Assembly (NCBI GenBank): GCA_026210745.1
Contig: CP110631.1
Coordinates: forward strand, 1,116,001 to 1,180,000
DNA from: Exobasidium rhododendri
Taxonomy: Eukaryota; Basidiomycota; Exobasidiomycetes; Exobasidiales; Exobasidiaceae
Direction: 5' to 3'
Length of the DNA stretch: 64,000 nucleotides
The notes below the pieces were generated by a model that was not told the origin of the DNA, did no database searches, and saw only the letters and a program-made list of their open reading frames with translations. Below, one piece after another: positions 40,777 to 53,847 of this stretch. Positions within the stretch are counted from its first letter, which is position 1, and the number at the start of each line of letters is the position of its first letter. The position numbers were made by a program, and so were the translations under genes.

Positions 40777-43700
40777 CTAGTCATCGCCAGTGGGATCACC
40801 CAACTCAAACATGCCTCGGTGCAGTCTTCGAGCTTCTCGGTGAGCCTCTTCCAGCGCAACTTTCATCTTTGCTGCCGTGTTCCAGTAAGGCAAGCGACGG
40901 TCGAGGAGGGCGTGGCCCTCTTTACACAGATCCACGTTCATGCTTGCCTCTACCTTTCCAATCTGCGAGTCATTTGGGTCGTACAAGCTGAGGTGGAGAA
41001 CGCCGGTGGGATCGCGGTAATCGATGTTTGCAATTAATTTACGACCTTCTGTGAGCTCCTTGAAGCGTTCTTGTGCGTCCAAGGCGTAGTCATCAGGTGC
41101 TTGAGTGGCGGCGGGAACAGCTGCATTGTTGTTGGCAGCAGCAGCAGTAGCAGCAGGTGTGGGAACACCTTTTCCTTCATACAGCCTGATAAAACTCAAA
41201 CGTGCAGGATTCGACTGACCCGGCAGGCGCCTTTTACCAAATCGAGCTTCGTCCAAAGGCTTTACATTGGCGATCGGGACATCTTCAATATTACCATAGT
41301 CGACAAACTTGATCTCTCGTACTTTCTGTTGCAGCTTGTTACGCAGAATCTGACCACGATACCACTGATCGTCACCTGAGAACTTGGCAGAGACCCACTC
41401 ACCCACCTTTGGCTGGAAGGTGTTGCTGGATGGCGCCGCGTGTTGATGATGGACGGCGAGATCAGACATCAGCGATTCCAACTGTGCAATCTTGTCATCG
41501 AGTATTTGAACCGAGAAAGAAAAGGGAATTGTTGATCCACCATCACCACGGACATCAGACACGACGATATCGACATACTCTGTTCTTGCCTGCACATCGC
41601 CTGCTACGGCAGATCCCGTTCCCCACCCATTCTTGCCTCCAATGCTTGCCGTTGCAGCACCACCATTCGCGGCGTCAGTGCTGTGCTGATAGGAGCCGTT
41701 TGCACCGTTTGCTTCCCCTTCCTCTTCCACTGCATTGATCCACATTCCAGCCTTGGCCGCTTTTGCCTTCGCTTCAGCTTCAAGCAGCTGATTGCCGAAG
41801 CTCAAAGAGTCGGCGCTGTAGCGATGCAAAGACACGAATCCGTTCTCAATCAAGCTGACGGCCAAGTTCTCCGTTTTGTTCAGGTACATGGCGCCGATGA
41901 AGCCTCCCACCTTGTCGTTCGACAGGATTTCTACCTCCACGTCCCTTTGAAGGGCACGCTGTGTGCTAAAGTCAAGACCTTCTCGTGCAAATGGCTCATC
42001 CTTCTCTTGAGCATTTCGCGCCGTCTTTGGTGCCTTGACGCCGGCCAGAACAAACGTGATACGGCAGTTGTCTTTCGGAATGATCACTTTGAATCGACTT
42101 GCGCTCGCACAGAAGTCCACCACGGCATGAACTCGTCCTTGGCGCTTCAGCGTGGTCAAGAAACCGTACGCCTTTGTGGCATTCTCACTCGCTTCCACAT
42201 ACTTTGGTGCACTCAATTCCTTTCCGCTGTGCAGTCCTTTCTGATTGTTGATGGCGTCGCTTTCAAAGGCCATGAGCTTGTCCCAATCCGGTGAACGGTC
42301 CTCATCACCAGCCCGGTGTCGCATGACAGTTGCAAGACCACGTTGAAGCAGCATCTCACCAATCTCGGTACCTCTTGCTTCCTTGGAGCCAGTCGTCGTC
42401 TTCACAGAGGCAAAAACACGGTCGTCATTTCCTGCCTCTTTCTTCACATAGTCAATTCGCACAGAGACTGGCTTGCCCACCAGTCGCTTTCGGAGAAATT
42501 CTCGAGCTTCATGAGCGTAGCCAGCTTGCTTCTCGTCCTTGACGAGAGGCTGTCGAATAGACGACAGATGTAGCCGTTGCTCGGGTGAGTTTGCAGGACT
42601 GACTCTTCGAACGTGAATGGTGTCACCAGAGATTATACGAATGACTGTTGCATCGAATTGTCTCGATCCTGCATTGGAGGGTAATGAATCTGCTCCTTTT
42701 GCTGCTGGTCTGTAGTCTTTCCAAATGTTCAGTCTCTTGTCTTTGGCGGTCTTTTCAGCTAGACGGTACTTTTCCATTCCACCGGCACTTGCTAGTAGGC
42801 CGGCGTGCCAATCTACACACTTTGCAAGACCAGCAGAGACCAAGAATTGTGCGATGTCACCCACCGGATGATGAACTTGTCCTATCAAGACGGAGGAGGC
42901 GTGCGTAGGCGCAGAAGGAACAGCAGCAGTCGAACCAAAAGGAGTAGGTACAGCAGAAGGCTGTGGCATTGACAGCAAGACGACCTTGACATTTCTTTGT
43001 AGTAGTCGACTTTCGACGAAGAATCTAGCTTCTTCGGCAAACGATTCGGAAGGCTCATTGCTATTCGGTCCACCTGCTCCTGTCATACGTGGTGCCTTGA
43101 TGCCGGCTAATGTGAGATTGACGACTTGATGATGTCGAGGTGTGAGGAAGAGTCTGACTCGTAACATACTGCCGTCTCTCACTTGCTCGACCACACTTTC
43201 GATTTCTTTTCCTTTCCATTCATAGAGAAAATTGGAAGCATCTGCTATGTTATGTTCTACTTTCAGTAGCTCGTCTGGACCCCACACTCCATTGGCGTTC
43301 TTCTGAGCTTCATCCTGCACTTGACGTTGGAAAGCTTTCCATCCACCCTCCTCTTCCTCTTCTGGCATCGCATTGGCATTACGTCGTGAGCCAGAATCAT
43401 GAACCCTAGCCCAGCCTGCTGCAAGAATCTTGTGTGAAACGTTGGTGTCAGGAGCTCTGCAGAGGTTGGGAGTCTACGATCAGCACTGGGTCTTCGGAAA
43501 ATTATGAAGAGCGTCAAACTACTACTCACCCTTGGCTCTCCGGAGGAAGAAAGACGTGAGCATACTCTCGAGCACCACCACCAGGAACAGGTACATTGTA
43601 TTCGACTCTGTATCGTACTTCTCGTCCAACGAGGAGCTTTCGAAGGTACTCCCGGGATGGAAAAGCAAACGGCTGATGAAAGGCGTAAGACTCTGTCAGT

Positions 43701-43991
43701 ACACAATTTCCTGTCGTTCTCTATCCAATCCTCGACACCGCTCGAATCTTCTCTTTCATTACTCCGTACAACCTTGTTGTCCACTGCCCCCACACTCACA
43801 TCATCATCTCGGTCTCGACTACCCAGCCTTGGCGCTGCTATTCCCGCAATGTGAATCGTTCGCTCCGCGCCAGGTGTGACCACTCCTCTAGGTCGGACGA
43901 CGAGCGTATCTCCACTTGGACAAGAGCGAACAACGCCGCCTTGCAAAGCTTTGTTCGGCGTGAGCAGACTTGGAGAAGCTGGAGCGGCCAT
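40777..43991 (-). CDS. SND1: Tudor staphylococcal nuclease (SND1/Tudor-SN)
   Basis: Three exons, 43991..43800, 43672..43530 and 43456..40777, give 1004 residues, a usual length. Four staphylococcal-nuclease-like domains are followed by a Tudor-SN5 region. Diagnostic segments are PFAFPSREYLRKLLVGREV, YNVPVPGGGAREYAHVFLP, VLIGQVHHPVGDIAQFLV, FAREGLDFSTQRALQRDVEV and the Tudor part KVGEWVSAKFSGDDQWYRGQ. The protein acts in RNA metabolism. The start at 43991 gives the expected short Ala/Ser leader. The splice at 43800/43672 restores DDD-PFAFPSREYLRK. This is an ordinary, intact orthologue as far as can be read. Confidence 0.92.
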
Positions 43992-44606
43992 GGTGAAGCA
44001 AAAGGAAAGAGGCGGCCAGGACAGCCAAAGATGAACTTTCTAGATGGCAGTGCGTCGATGTGTCGAAGCCTGTTGTTAGAAAGTACGGCCAGAAGAGAAG
44101 GCCTTGGTCGTGGAGCGTCTCGCTGTGTCTGCCGCAACGAGGAGTAGCAGGATTACAATGTGACACTTTCTTCTCGTTCCAACTAAAATACTCGTGGTAC
44201 ACTCGCGTGAGTTTTGGCGCAGACGTAGACAAGTAGATACATGAAAGGGTTCGTGATTAATGCTACAGTACTGTACTTTCATTTGGGCTATTTGTATCAG
44301 AGGTCCATAAAATAGATCGAGGCGTCTTCAGCCTTCGCGCCAAGTCTGTATTGAAGAGAAAAAGGAATTACACAGGGTAGTAATTGGTTCTCCTAGGCTG
44401 CGGAGGAAAGGGAATTGAGAATTGAGTGCTTCTTGGTGATGAAAGACGCGAGATCAAAGCCACTGAAGCCAGAGGGCAAGGACAGCAGTATCGAAGCACT
44501 TTCAGGCACCGAGGAAACACGTATCAGATTACATTTGGTGGTGACGAGTGTATGGAGTATGGGGACAAGGGGTGGGCATGTTCGACCAGAGGGGGGAAAG
44601 GCCCGT
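43992..44606. other. Intergenic region
   Basis: About 600 bp between the Tudor-SN and homoserine kinase genes with only overlapping short frames. Probably Tudor-SN promoter and homoserine kinase 3' region. Confidence 0.4.
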
Positions 44607-45689
44607 CTAGCTCTCGCTAACTTGAGCTCCTTCGGTGGTGACTTCTAAGAATTCGACACGACACTGGATGCTCTCCTTTGCAAATTCATCGCAAATGGTA
44701 TCAGCAATGGCTTGCTGATTTCCAGTGGAGAGAGCCAAGATGGTGGGTCCTGCTCCTGACAGACAGATCCCAAGAAGTCCTGGATGGGACGATGGTGTGA
44801 CAGAGGCTAGAATAGTAGGCAGACCCGGAATGAGGTGCTTTCGATAAGGTTGATGTACTCGATCTTGCATAGCTTGGAAGATGAGATAAGGGTCTGGCGG
44901 TGACCTAGCCAAGGCGGTAGTGAGGACTGCAAGCCGTTGGAGGTTAAATACGAGATCTTGTTTGCTATATGAGTCTGGTAGTGCACTTCTTGCCTTTGCA
45001 GTTGAGACCTCAAATTGAGGAATGATGGCGATCACTTTGATCTCCCTAGCCCACCCAAATCGGATAAAGTGACCAATACCCTTTGGTGGAGCGGGGGGAT
45101 TGGTGCCCCATCCTTCACCGGCATCTGCTGGGTACTCTGGCAACACTTCTGATAGTGGCACGTCCTTTGCAGTGGTGTCTTCTGGACTCAAGTCTAAGAG
45201 GTAAGAGCCAACAAAGCCTCCGATCAAAGCCGCTGTAACATTGTCCGGATGCCTTTCTATCATTAGAGCGTGGTCCAAAAGCCTCGCCTTGGATAATTTG
45301 AGATTGCCCAGAGCATCACCAAGCAAGATTCCCGCAATGACGGCAGCTCCTGAGCTTCCCAATCCTCGACCGAAAGGTATTTCGTTGTGAACATCGATCG
45401 ACACTCCAGACGGGAATTGGGTGATACCAGCGCATCTCATAACATAGAGAGCTGTTCGCGTTGTAAGATTCTGATAAGCATCCAATGGGGCCTCATTTGC
45501 CCCCTCCCCTGTGTAACGTAGAGTCGGCGATGTATTGGTCGCTGATCCGTCCACCTTTATCGAAAGAGTGAGGTAGAGTGAGAGAGACAGACCAACAACG
45601 TCGAACCCAGGCCCAATATTCGATGAAGTGCATGGTACCTTTATAGTGAAAGACCGCACACTCGAAGCCAGAGTAGAAGTGGAAGCCAT
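44607..45689 (-). CDS. THR1: Homoserine kinase (GHMP family)
   Basis: Intronless. Starting at the ATG at 45689 gives 360 residues, close to fungal Thr1. A longer frame to 45839 would add 50 residues that look unlike the family start and is disfavoured. The N-terminus FTIKVPCTSSNIGPGFDVVG and the ATP-binding loop NEIPFGRGLGSSGAAVIAGI are typical GHMP-kinase signatures, with IERHPDNVTAALIGGFVGSY and LPGLPTILASVTPSSHPGLL further on and a Gly-rich GICLSGAGPTILAL near the end. The enzyme phosphorylates homoserine with ATP in threonine synthesis, in the cytosol. Confidence 0.92.
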   Translation of the reverse strand: MASTSTLASSVRSFTIKVPCTSSNIGPGFDVVGLSLSLYLTLSIKVDGSATNTSPTLRYTGEGANEAPLDAYQNLTTRTALYVMRCAGITQFPSGVSIDVHNEIPFGRGLGSSGAAVIAGILLGDALGNLKLSKARLLDHALMIERHPDNVTAALIGGFVGSYLLDLSPEDTTAKDVPLSEVLPEYPADAGEGWGTNPPAPPKGIGHFIRFGWAREIKVIAIIPQFEVSTAKARSALPDSYSKQDLVFNLQRLAVLTTALARSPPDPYLIFQAMQDRVHQPYRKHLIPGLPTILASVTPSSHPGLLGICLSGAGPTILALSTGNQQAIADTICDEFAKESIQCRVEFLEVTTEGAQVSES

Positions 45690-46086
45690 CGAAGCGGCCC
45701 TCTTGAAGCGAAGTTTCAGGCAGGAAAGTTGAGAAGGTTGGGCAAGGCTGAGCCGCACTCTAAATTCAGACTGTGAAGTTGGTGGGAAATTGGCCGGTCG
45801 CGTGAGTCGCATCGTATGGAGAGCGACGTAACATGACATGCGCCCTACTTCTCCATAATTCTCTCCTCACCTCTCATCCCCTGGCGGACCTGTCCTCGTC
45901 TCCTTAATGGCAATTGACGCTGATCATGAAGGAGCGCTCGAGTCGACTTCGGAGAGTCATCGATGGCAGTGAAGCTAGTGTTGTACAAGAGTGAGGAGGA
46001 AGGCAATGCAGTAGCGATTCGGTATCTTTGGACTACAAATACAATTTAGCTTTGGGAAGGCCCACCTGTGCCCTTGCTTCCAAGTG
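45690..46086. other. Intergenic region
   Basis: About 400 bp, no gene recognised. Confidence 0.4.
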
Positions 46087-47854
46087 TCACCCCCGAAGTA
46101 ATAGCCCTTGGCGGGCCCCGGAAGTGATTGCCTCTGGCGGACTACTGAGCAGGCGAATCTTATGCTCACCATCATCTGAATAGTCTTGAGGCCAGTAGGA
46201 GTTTTCCGGGCCTGCTTTAGGGCCTCTAATAGAATTTGACGAAGACAGCCTCTTTACCTTAGCCTGACTTTCACTGTCAGTCGAAGGGGCGATAGTATCT
46301 CCAGACGCAAAGCGACTTGCTGGAGAACGAGGGAAGGTGCTCGGAAGGCCGCTGCTGGTTTCCGTCTTTGTTGGTTGCTGCACTGCGTTGATCGTTCCCC
46401 GAAAGCTGTGTTGCCAAGAGTAAAGAAGACATCGGTCAGCAATTCCGTCTTTAGCCTACGTATACTCGTAGAAAGCTCACATTCTACCGGCGAGTTCGGT
46501 GTCGACTGCTACGTAGAGGGCCAGACCACTCATCAGCATCACCTATGGGACACGAAGAAGAGGGGTGTCACGGCTACGGTATGTCAAGGATGAATCCCAC
46601 GCTGCACTCACTGGCTTGTCACGAAGGTCAAAGAGCGGCAGGAGAATGAAGAAGATTAGTGCAAATAGGCGCAGACAGTAGTGACCAAAGTCTGATGAAG
46701 GGTGGTGCGAATAATAAAGCGAAGTCAGAAGAAAAGGAGATTCCTTCACCGGCACTGTCGGACTTTGTCTGGTCGCTTACCTTGCTCTAGCAAATTCTGC
46801 TTTAGGACAGTATATGGCAGTCCGGCACTCTCTTCTCTCTCTTGCCCACAAATCCGATTGATAAAGCTTCGCACCTCTTTCTTTACCGAAACTTTTCTCC
46901 TCATATCGGCAATTGTCGCTAGTCGGAGAGAGGCTAGGACAGTGTTCAAGGTGTGGAAAGAGAAACCTGGAGATCGAGGGACGATGATTGAGCCATGGCC
47001 CCACCATCGGGAAGTACATACTTCATAATCACTCACAAATGGTTGCCAATGACGCCGTGTATCTTTTGTCTGGCAAAGTGGCCGAGTCTTCGACAAATAC
47101 ACACCCGTATGGTGCAATATTTCGTCCAAACTTACTATCAGCATAGCTCTGTGATGCAATCAAAAGACTCGTACGACTCGTCAGTAAGGGAGGCACCAAA
47201 CGAATCAGATATGTTCCAATTCTCACTTACAACAGAGCATAGTGTCACTATCATTGTCATCACTAAAAGCACGTAGGCAAATACGTATCGGAAGTGAGCG
47301 TGTGTCCTCCAGATTGCTAACATTCGCGAGGAAAAGAGCCAGTGATTCGAGACTATAGTCATATAGAAGACGACATTGAGGTAGCGAGAGGCTGCCAAGC
47401 AATTGACTCGAGTTGGCATCTCTGGAGTGGAAGGGTAGAGTGGAAGGGTAGTACTGTGAGCTGACAGTCACACCTGCGAAAAGCCTGCTCTCTAGACCTT
47501 GTCCACTTACGGAAAATTATAAGTGGCACTATAAAGTACGTAATACCAACGAATCTGAAGTAGAGAGAAAGAGAAAAGGAAGGTCAACACCTCGTACTTC
47601 AATTTCCATGGTCTCTGACAAAGAGCAGGCAAGAGCAGGACTGACTTGGATATGAAATAGGCCAGTCGATTGAGAATCAGAAAGAAGCCTGGCTTCTTGG
47701 CAACCAGAGTCTTTACCAAGTTGTAGTCGAATGGAAGCGTTGCAAAGAACGAATATGTCAGGCAACCCAGGAGGAGAGATATGACCAGATTCAGTCGAGT
47801 CGATAGTTCCAGAAGCCTGAGCGGGAACAACGGCGATTCTGGAGTCCAGTCCAT
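46087..47854 (-). CDS. Seven-helix membrane protein, tandem family member 1
   Basis: Eight exons, 47854..47646, 47554..47511, 47421..47231, 47148..47037, 46966..46781, 46691..46612, 46542..46481 and 46405..46087, give 400 residues. Hydrophobic segments occur in exon 1 (LNLVISLLLGCLTYSFFATL), across the exon 1/2 splice (ILNRLAYFISKFVGITYFIV), twice in exon 3 (VVFYMTIVSNHWLFSSRML; YVFAYVLLVMTMIVTL), at the exon 4/5 splice, in exon 6 and in exon 7. The seven-helix layout and the RLAYF/DY words recall fungal DUF6533-type families, an impression only. The Ser-rich C-tail follows a FRGTI word just after the last helix. No ligand or partner can be named. Confidence 0.8.
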
Positions 47855-48832
47855 GACAGACGAAGGGTGGCAGTCGACGTGGGAGAGTGCTCGGGGTAGC
47901 TGTGTTCCTTTGATGAGTCCGGTGATGGGTGTCACTCAATACGGCAAACGAAGGGATTTAGAGAGGACGCCAGAAGCTGGACGATGAATGGGCGATGAGC
48001 AGGTAGAGCGATCAACGGCACGCAAAGGAGACAAGTCGCAGAGCAGCAAAGCAATGCAATCAAGCATAGGGGTAAGGAAAGGGTGAGCAAGGGTGAGCGT
48101 GTCATGGCTTCTTTGACGGATATTAAGAAGCAGTACTGCCCTCCGATATCAACGGAAACGCAGGTGTGTGAGCCGACGACGAGGAGGCCAGAGCGCAACT
48201 TCTTCAAAGCGCTATTTGGGACTCAGATCCGAAACGGGGGAATTGAAGGGTCCGTGATTCATTGATACGCAATCTTGTGCAGCTTGCCTTGCCTGACCTG
48301 CCAAACCCACTGATCTCTCCGCTGCGCGCACAGGTGCATACTCTCTCCTTCTCCTGCCCGCGGTACTCTATCAAACGTAATGACACACGCATACAGCCGG
48401 GGGAATGTTCCGATGTCGTCCTGACGAAGGTTCTTGCACTGCTCATGTCGACTCCCTCGACTCGCACACTGCCTCCACATATGCGCAATGAAAGTGGATG
48501 GGATGCTCGGTCACCCTCATCATTGACTCTGTAGCGTAGGCAAGTGTCGACTACCACCCAAGTGCTCACTCTTGCGGTAACGAGAATACGCAAGGCATAC
48601 AAGACACTTGAACCCTCTTAATGTTCGCGGGACGGGTCGGGTACACCAAGAGCGTTGGCAATTTGTCCAGTGGACGGGAAGAAGGGATCAGATTACAGCG
48701 GGTATGGAGACAGGCAATTTTAGCAAGAAGCTTGAGACATTGCGGTAGCCACTACTCTTTTATAGTGCTGTTATCATAATAAGTCAATGGTACAGGTTGG
48801 CCGATCGAGGATGAGCGTATTGCGCGCCTTGC
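47855..48832. other. Intergenic region, about 980 bp
   Basis: No gene recognised between members 1 and 2 of the seven-helix family. Confidence 0.45.
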
Positions 48833-50622
48833 TTATCTTCTTCCAATGGCATTGTGTGGGGTGGTAGCTATCGCAGGGAGCGTGATGGATGCCACACGCC
48901 TTCCACTGAAACCCAAAGGCGTGTATAGTGCTCTAGAGGCAGTTGTGCTATGCTGAATGCTTGCTGCAGAGAGTGGCAGTGAGATGCCCTCCTCTTTGTC
49001 ATCGCGACAGCTGGCAGGCGAAATGGCAGAGTGGGGTGATGGTTCGAAGGGCTGATGAGGAATAGCGGAAGAGTGACGAGTGAAATGGCTGTGACTGTGA
49101 TTGCTTGCATCGTGAAGCTGCGACTTTGGCTGATTGATAGATTTGATTGTGCCACGAAAGCTGCAAGCAGGATGGGACAGTCAGTGCAGCCGGCCTCCAC
49201 GTCATTCATGTCTGAACACGACTCACACCCTTCCGGCAACCTCTACTTCCACAGCCACAAAGAGCGCCAAGCCTGTGTTCAGCAGTACCTGAAAGACGGG
49301 CGAAGAAAGAAGGGAAGTGAGCTTGCTTGTACCGATAGATTGGTGCGCTTCCCTTGATACCCCCTATCTCTACGCACTGGGTTGTGTCGAAATACGAACA
49401 CTGGAATTAGACAAAAGAGGACGACACTAGCCAGACGCATCAGATACTGTCCCAAGTCTACGTTCGAGGGAGCAAGGGAGAGTGCGAATGAGACGATGTA
49501 CACAAGTACGCTGAAGTTCTCTGTGAAAGAAACTCTGCGACTCACCTTGGTCCATGAGGTCTTGCTTCAGGACAGTGTACGGCAGGTCTGGGTTCTTTGC
49601 CATTCCCCTCCTTTTCAACTGCTCGAACAAACTTCGGAACGCCTTCTTGATCGATGGGCGGCCTGTCTCAATATCGGCAATACTTGCCAGGCGAAGACAT
49701 GCAATCAAAGTATTGCCAGCCTGGAACAAAGAGCCTGCAGGTGGGCCGTCACGGTGTCTTGGATCAGATTCGCACTGCTCGCGTCTTCCACTTTAGCGCT
49801 CACGACACAGACTCACAGGCAACCGCTAGCATGGCTGAGTAGATCTTTGGTGGAAGTATACTGGAGTTCTCGACGTAGATGCAACCGAATGGAGCAACGA
49901 CAGTACCCAATTTACTGAAAGCGAAGTTCTGCAGGAGGACAAGAGCGGATCAGCCCAGGAAATGCCTGTGATAGAATTCGTCGAGGAAGAAGGGCCACGT
50001 ACAAACGCCGATAAGACGACTATGATTGTCATGAAAAGGACCGCATAGATGAAGATGTACCAGAACCTTGCATGCGTCCTCCATATGGCAAGCATTCGAG
50101 AAGCGATCAACCAGTGATTTGCGATCAGTGAGATGTAGAAAGCGATCTGTATGTAGCAGGTGGCGGCTGAGCAATTGATCCGGACCGGGTCTTCTGTAAT
50201 GCCAAGGGAAGGGACAGAAGTGAGTCACCTCTTCTTGGGAGGGGGCCGTTTCGTCGCTTCACCACCACTCACGTATCAGCGCGAGGACGACGACAAAATA
50301 GGACGTCCCGATGTATCTGAACCGGTGAGGAAAGGAAGATATTCCCATCAATATACGAGACCACACCATTCTGCAAGCTCGTGAGACGGTCTCTGATTGG
50401 CGCATCCACTCACTTCGAGCAGATGTATGCTATCCTGTTCACTATGATAAAGAAACTTGGCCGCTTTTCGAAGAGCGACTTCATCAGAAAGTAGTCAAAG
50501 GGCAGTGACGAAAAGAACGAGTAGGCAAGAAAGCCAGCAAGGAGAGCAAAGACGGTGTCCAATCTTGTCCCTAATTCGAGCCGCTTCATCGCAAAGTCTT
50601 GCCATACTGGGGACCAGTCCAT
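48833..50622 (-). CDS. Seven-helix membrane protein, tandem family member 2
   Basis: Eight exons, 50622..50414, 50316..50273, 50193..50003, 49928..49817, 49734..49546, 49457..49378, 49288..49227 and 49160..48833, give 404 residues. Exon lengths are 209, 44, 191, 112, 189, 80, 62 and 328 nt, matching member 1 exactly in exons 1-4, 6 and 7. The start MDWSPVWQDF parallels MDWTPESPLF of member 1. Shared words include TRLDTVFALLAGFLAYSFFS, LPFDYFLMKSLF, FYISLIANHWLIASRMLAIW, LPYTVLKQDL and FRGTI after the last helix. The tail is His/Ser-rich and unlike its neighbours. A GT-rich repeat lies in the 5' flank. Function unknown. Confidence 0.82.
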
Positions 50623-51371
50623 GTTGGGTGAATGAGTGAGTGAGTGAGTGTGTGTGTGTGTATGTGTGTAAATGCGTGCAAGTGAGCGATGGTGATGGTG
50701 GTGGTGCAACAGCGTGCAGAAAGGCAAGGAGCAGTAGCAAGAGGGGCCACTCACCAGTGCAAGAGGACCGATACGTCGACTTCAACCCCTCGCCTCTTAC
50801 TCCTCCTTTCTTCAATGGACTGATCGGCGTTTCAAGGGGAGTGAATTCGGGCGGTGTTAGGAGTCTCACGATATTAAGGAAGTTTTCGTGTGAATATAGA
50901 TCGCTTCGTCCAACCTACTACGTTGCAATAGTCAGAAAAAGCAGGGATTTCACACGATCCACACTCCGCCCGTGTACTCTTTCCTGCCCTCTCCTACTAC
51001 GTAAAGGACGATCTATTTGCCTTACAACAAGGAGCAACACTTGCTCAGGGACACCAGCGCAATTACAAGTGAGAAGTGGAAAATGAAGCGGAGAAGCTGG
51101 CATATGTTTATTGTCTATGCATCGCTCTCGGACCCTTTCATTTCCGTATGAGGGCGGGGGAGACTCTCTCACACATCGGCAATAGCGTTTGAGAACATCT
51201 CATGTAACAATGATCGCATACATATATTCGGTCTCCTTTTGATCATCATCGTTAGATGGTATTGGCAGAATCCGGTAGCGGGTGACAGTGATACAAGAGA
51301 AGGGGAAAGGAGGGGAAAGAAAAGGAGATCCGAATTTGTCGAAGGGTGTCTGCACCTAATCCATTGACTCC
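50623..51371. repeat. Intergenic region with (GTGA)/(GT)n tract
   Basis: About 750 bp. A GTGAGTGAGTGAG run followed by alternating GT occupies about 50636-50670, next to the start of member 2, reading on its strand as a CA/TCAC tract in the 5' leader. No gene is seen elsewhere in this gap. Confidence 0.6.
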
Positions 51372-53180
51372 TCACTTCTTGGGAGATATAGAAAGGGAGC
51401 TGGGTAGCACGACCGGCGGCAAATCGTGCAAGTAGACGACTTCGCTTGTTGTCCGCGGCTGATAGAATGCAGGATAGCTGTTCCCAAGCAAGAGAGGACG
51501 CGAGAAGTTCTCTGTGAATTGATGGAGAGGAACGTTTCTGCGTCCCGGAGTGGAGGGAGAGGCAGAAAGATCTGTTTCAAGCGAAGGACGTCGAGTAGAT
51601 GGCGACCAGGGCAACTTGAACTTGGAAGGTCTCTCCGTTCTTGAAGGTTTTGAGAGAGATGTCGTGTCAATGCTGATTCCACCAGAGCATGATTTCGATG
51701 AACCCTTCGTCGCTCTGATGGTGCCTCGGAATCTGCGACAAGAGGAGGATAAGAACAAGATAGGCGAGATTCACAATATATCGTCACTCCCTACTCACAT
51801 TCGACCGCCGACCTCCGTATCAATGGCAGTGAAGATAGCCACGCCCAGACGGACAAGGATCTACAAAGGCAGTGAAGGGGGAAACGTGTTTAAGTGGAAG
51901 GGAGTGGAGCGTGCATACACCAGTCATCCACTTCGAGAGAAGCTACTCACCGGGTCGTTGTGAAGAGCAAACAGCGGAATGAAAATGAAGACGATGAGAG
52001 ACAGGAGGCGCAGGATCCAGCAGAAGAAGCCTGATCACGTTCGGTCAGGACACACTGTCAGCGTCTGTGGCTTTGCCTCTACTTTATCTTGTTCCTATAT
52101 TCCCTCACCTTGCTGGAAGAGCGTCTGTGCAAGATTGATGCCGTTCCTCTTTGCGCCTGCCAGCGCCAACTGTCCCTGTAAGCGAGACAGGAGACCATGA
52201 ATGGAAGACCTCCAGGTAGGGATGAGGTCTTTCTCATGCGTCAGGGGCTCTGCAAAGTGGACGAGCCTTGTAGCTGCCAGGACCATGTTGATCGAGTGGT
52301 ACAGTATCCCTGCGTACATCATAGAGAGTCGGCGTCCAATCACTCTCGTTGGCATGAGTGGGTGTACGATTTGATGCTACTCACCAATAACAGCTAGGGC
52401 GATCGAATAGCTGACATGTGGCAGAGATTCGTCGCTCAGAAAGTATACGCAACCAAATGGCTCAATGACCCTGCCACCGCTTCCACTTTGGATGTTCTGT
52501 TGGTGCGGTAAATTCACAAAAATCATCAGCAAGACTTCAGAGACTTTGGTCCCTCCCCATACTCTAAGCTCACCAAGATGCTGACGGTGGTCATTGCAAC
52601 CATGCCAAAGATAGCATAGCTGAGAACAATCGCGTACTTGGAATGATTCCTCCAGGTGGCCAGCATTCTCAACGCGAAGAGCCAGTGATTAGAGAGCAAA
52701 GTCAGGTAGAATGACACTTGACTGAATCGAGTGATTGCTGTGCAATTGACTTGTCGAGGCGCCTCTGCAAGACACTCGAGCGACTATGAGCTCTCATGGT
52801 CGCTGCTTTGGGGGCACAATTTGTACTCTCGAAGACTTACGGACGAGGGCGATTGCACTGATGAGGAAGAAGATACCCATGAATCTTAGGCACGCGCGAT
52901 GTGTCAGTCCATCGTTGCGTAAAGATATATGTGAAGTGGGGATTTCGACTCACTTTGCTGTGAAATAGGTGACTCTGTTGACGAGTCTATATATGATGCT
53001 TGATCTAGTCTTGAAGGCAGAGACAACAAGGTCGCAGTCGAAATGTAAAGACGCTAGACTCGAGTGAGCAAGGAGGCCAAGTAGAATGCCCATGACCATG
53101 TTGCTGCGAGTGGATAGCAGGAGCAGCTCATTACCGAGTGTCTGCAAGGACGAAGCATCTAGTGACGTCGACGCACTCAT
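51372..53180 (-). CDS. Seven-helix membrane protein, tandem family member 3
   Basis: Eight exons, 53180..52954, 52884..52841, 52764..52574, 52496..52385, 52309..52109, 52030..51951, 51860..51799 and 51732..51372, give 425 residues. The ATG at 53180 is preferred over one at 53375 because the extra 65 residues have no counterpart in the paralogs. Exons 2, 3, 4, 6 and 7 are 44, 191, 112, 80 and 62 nt, as in its neighbours. FYLTLLSNHWLFALRMLATW, IEPFGCVYFLSDESLP and the FRGTI word mark the family. The loop in exon 5 is different, and the C-tail is Ser/Arg/Pro-rich ending SLSISPKK. Function unknown. Confidence 0.8.
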
Positions 53181-53847
53181 TCCAGAGTCAAGCGTAGTCG
53201 TAGCTGTGTGACGGAATGGAGTATGTGAGAAGGGTGAGGTGATATCGCGATAGAGAACGAGGGAGAGTGTGTCAATCTCTATGTAATCCCAATCAGTCTG
53301 CAGGAAATTCGGAGGGAGAAAGGAGTACGGAGGAGAAAGGAGTACTATTTCCAAGTCTATGTCTCGACTAGACAACGGCCCATGTTCTCATTACGATGGC
53401 CAAGACACACGCTCCCTTGCTCTCTCTCTTTTTCTTTAGTTCTAAAGCGACGGTCCGAGTTCCCATGTCGTCTTCATTCCATTCAGGGCCATTTAATTAG
53501 CGCTTGGGCCGCTTTAGTGGGGTCTCGATCCCCCTTTTACTCGCTGCATTCTGATCACAACCCAAAATTTGACAAGGGCATAGGCACTGTGAAGATGGAG
53601 ACTGCACGAGCATCCCAGACTGAGCACACCTGAGACAGTCGGACAGGTGTGAAGGCTGTATGCGGATCAAGGCGCTGCTGCTGATTGGCAGGTAAGGAAG
53701 TCTGCGATCGTAGAAGCGTGAGACAACGGCCACAGATGCGGTGGGAAGGTGACCAAGGAACGGCCTCCGTCTTTTCGGGAGAGCGAGAGATAGTTTTGTG
53801 TTAATTTACCACAAAAGGAAAGCTACAAAGAAGAGGTCTACATTACG
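53181..53847. other. Intergenic region
   Basis: About 670 bp, no gene recognised; only short frames. Confidence 0.4.

Noticed and set aside
41683-42294. A 203-codon plus-strand frame
   Set aside because: Antisense to the Tudor-SN gene and without any recognisable feature.
50636-50670. GT/GTGA tract as a possible telomere-like or regulatory repeat
   Set aside because: It is short and irregular and looks like an ordinary microsatellite.
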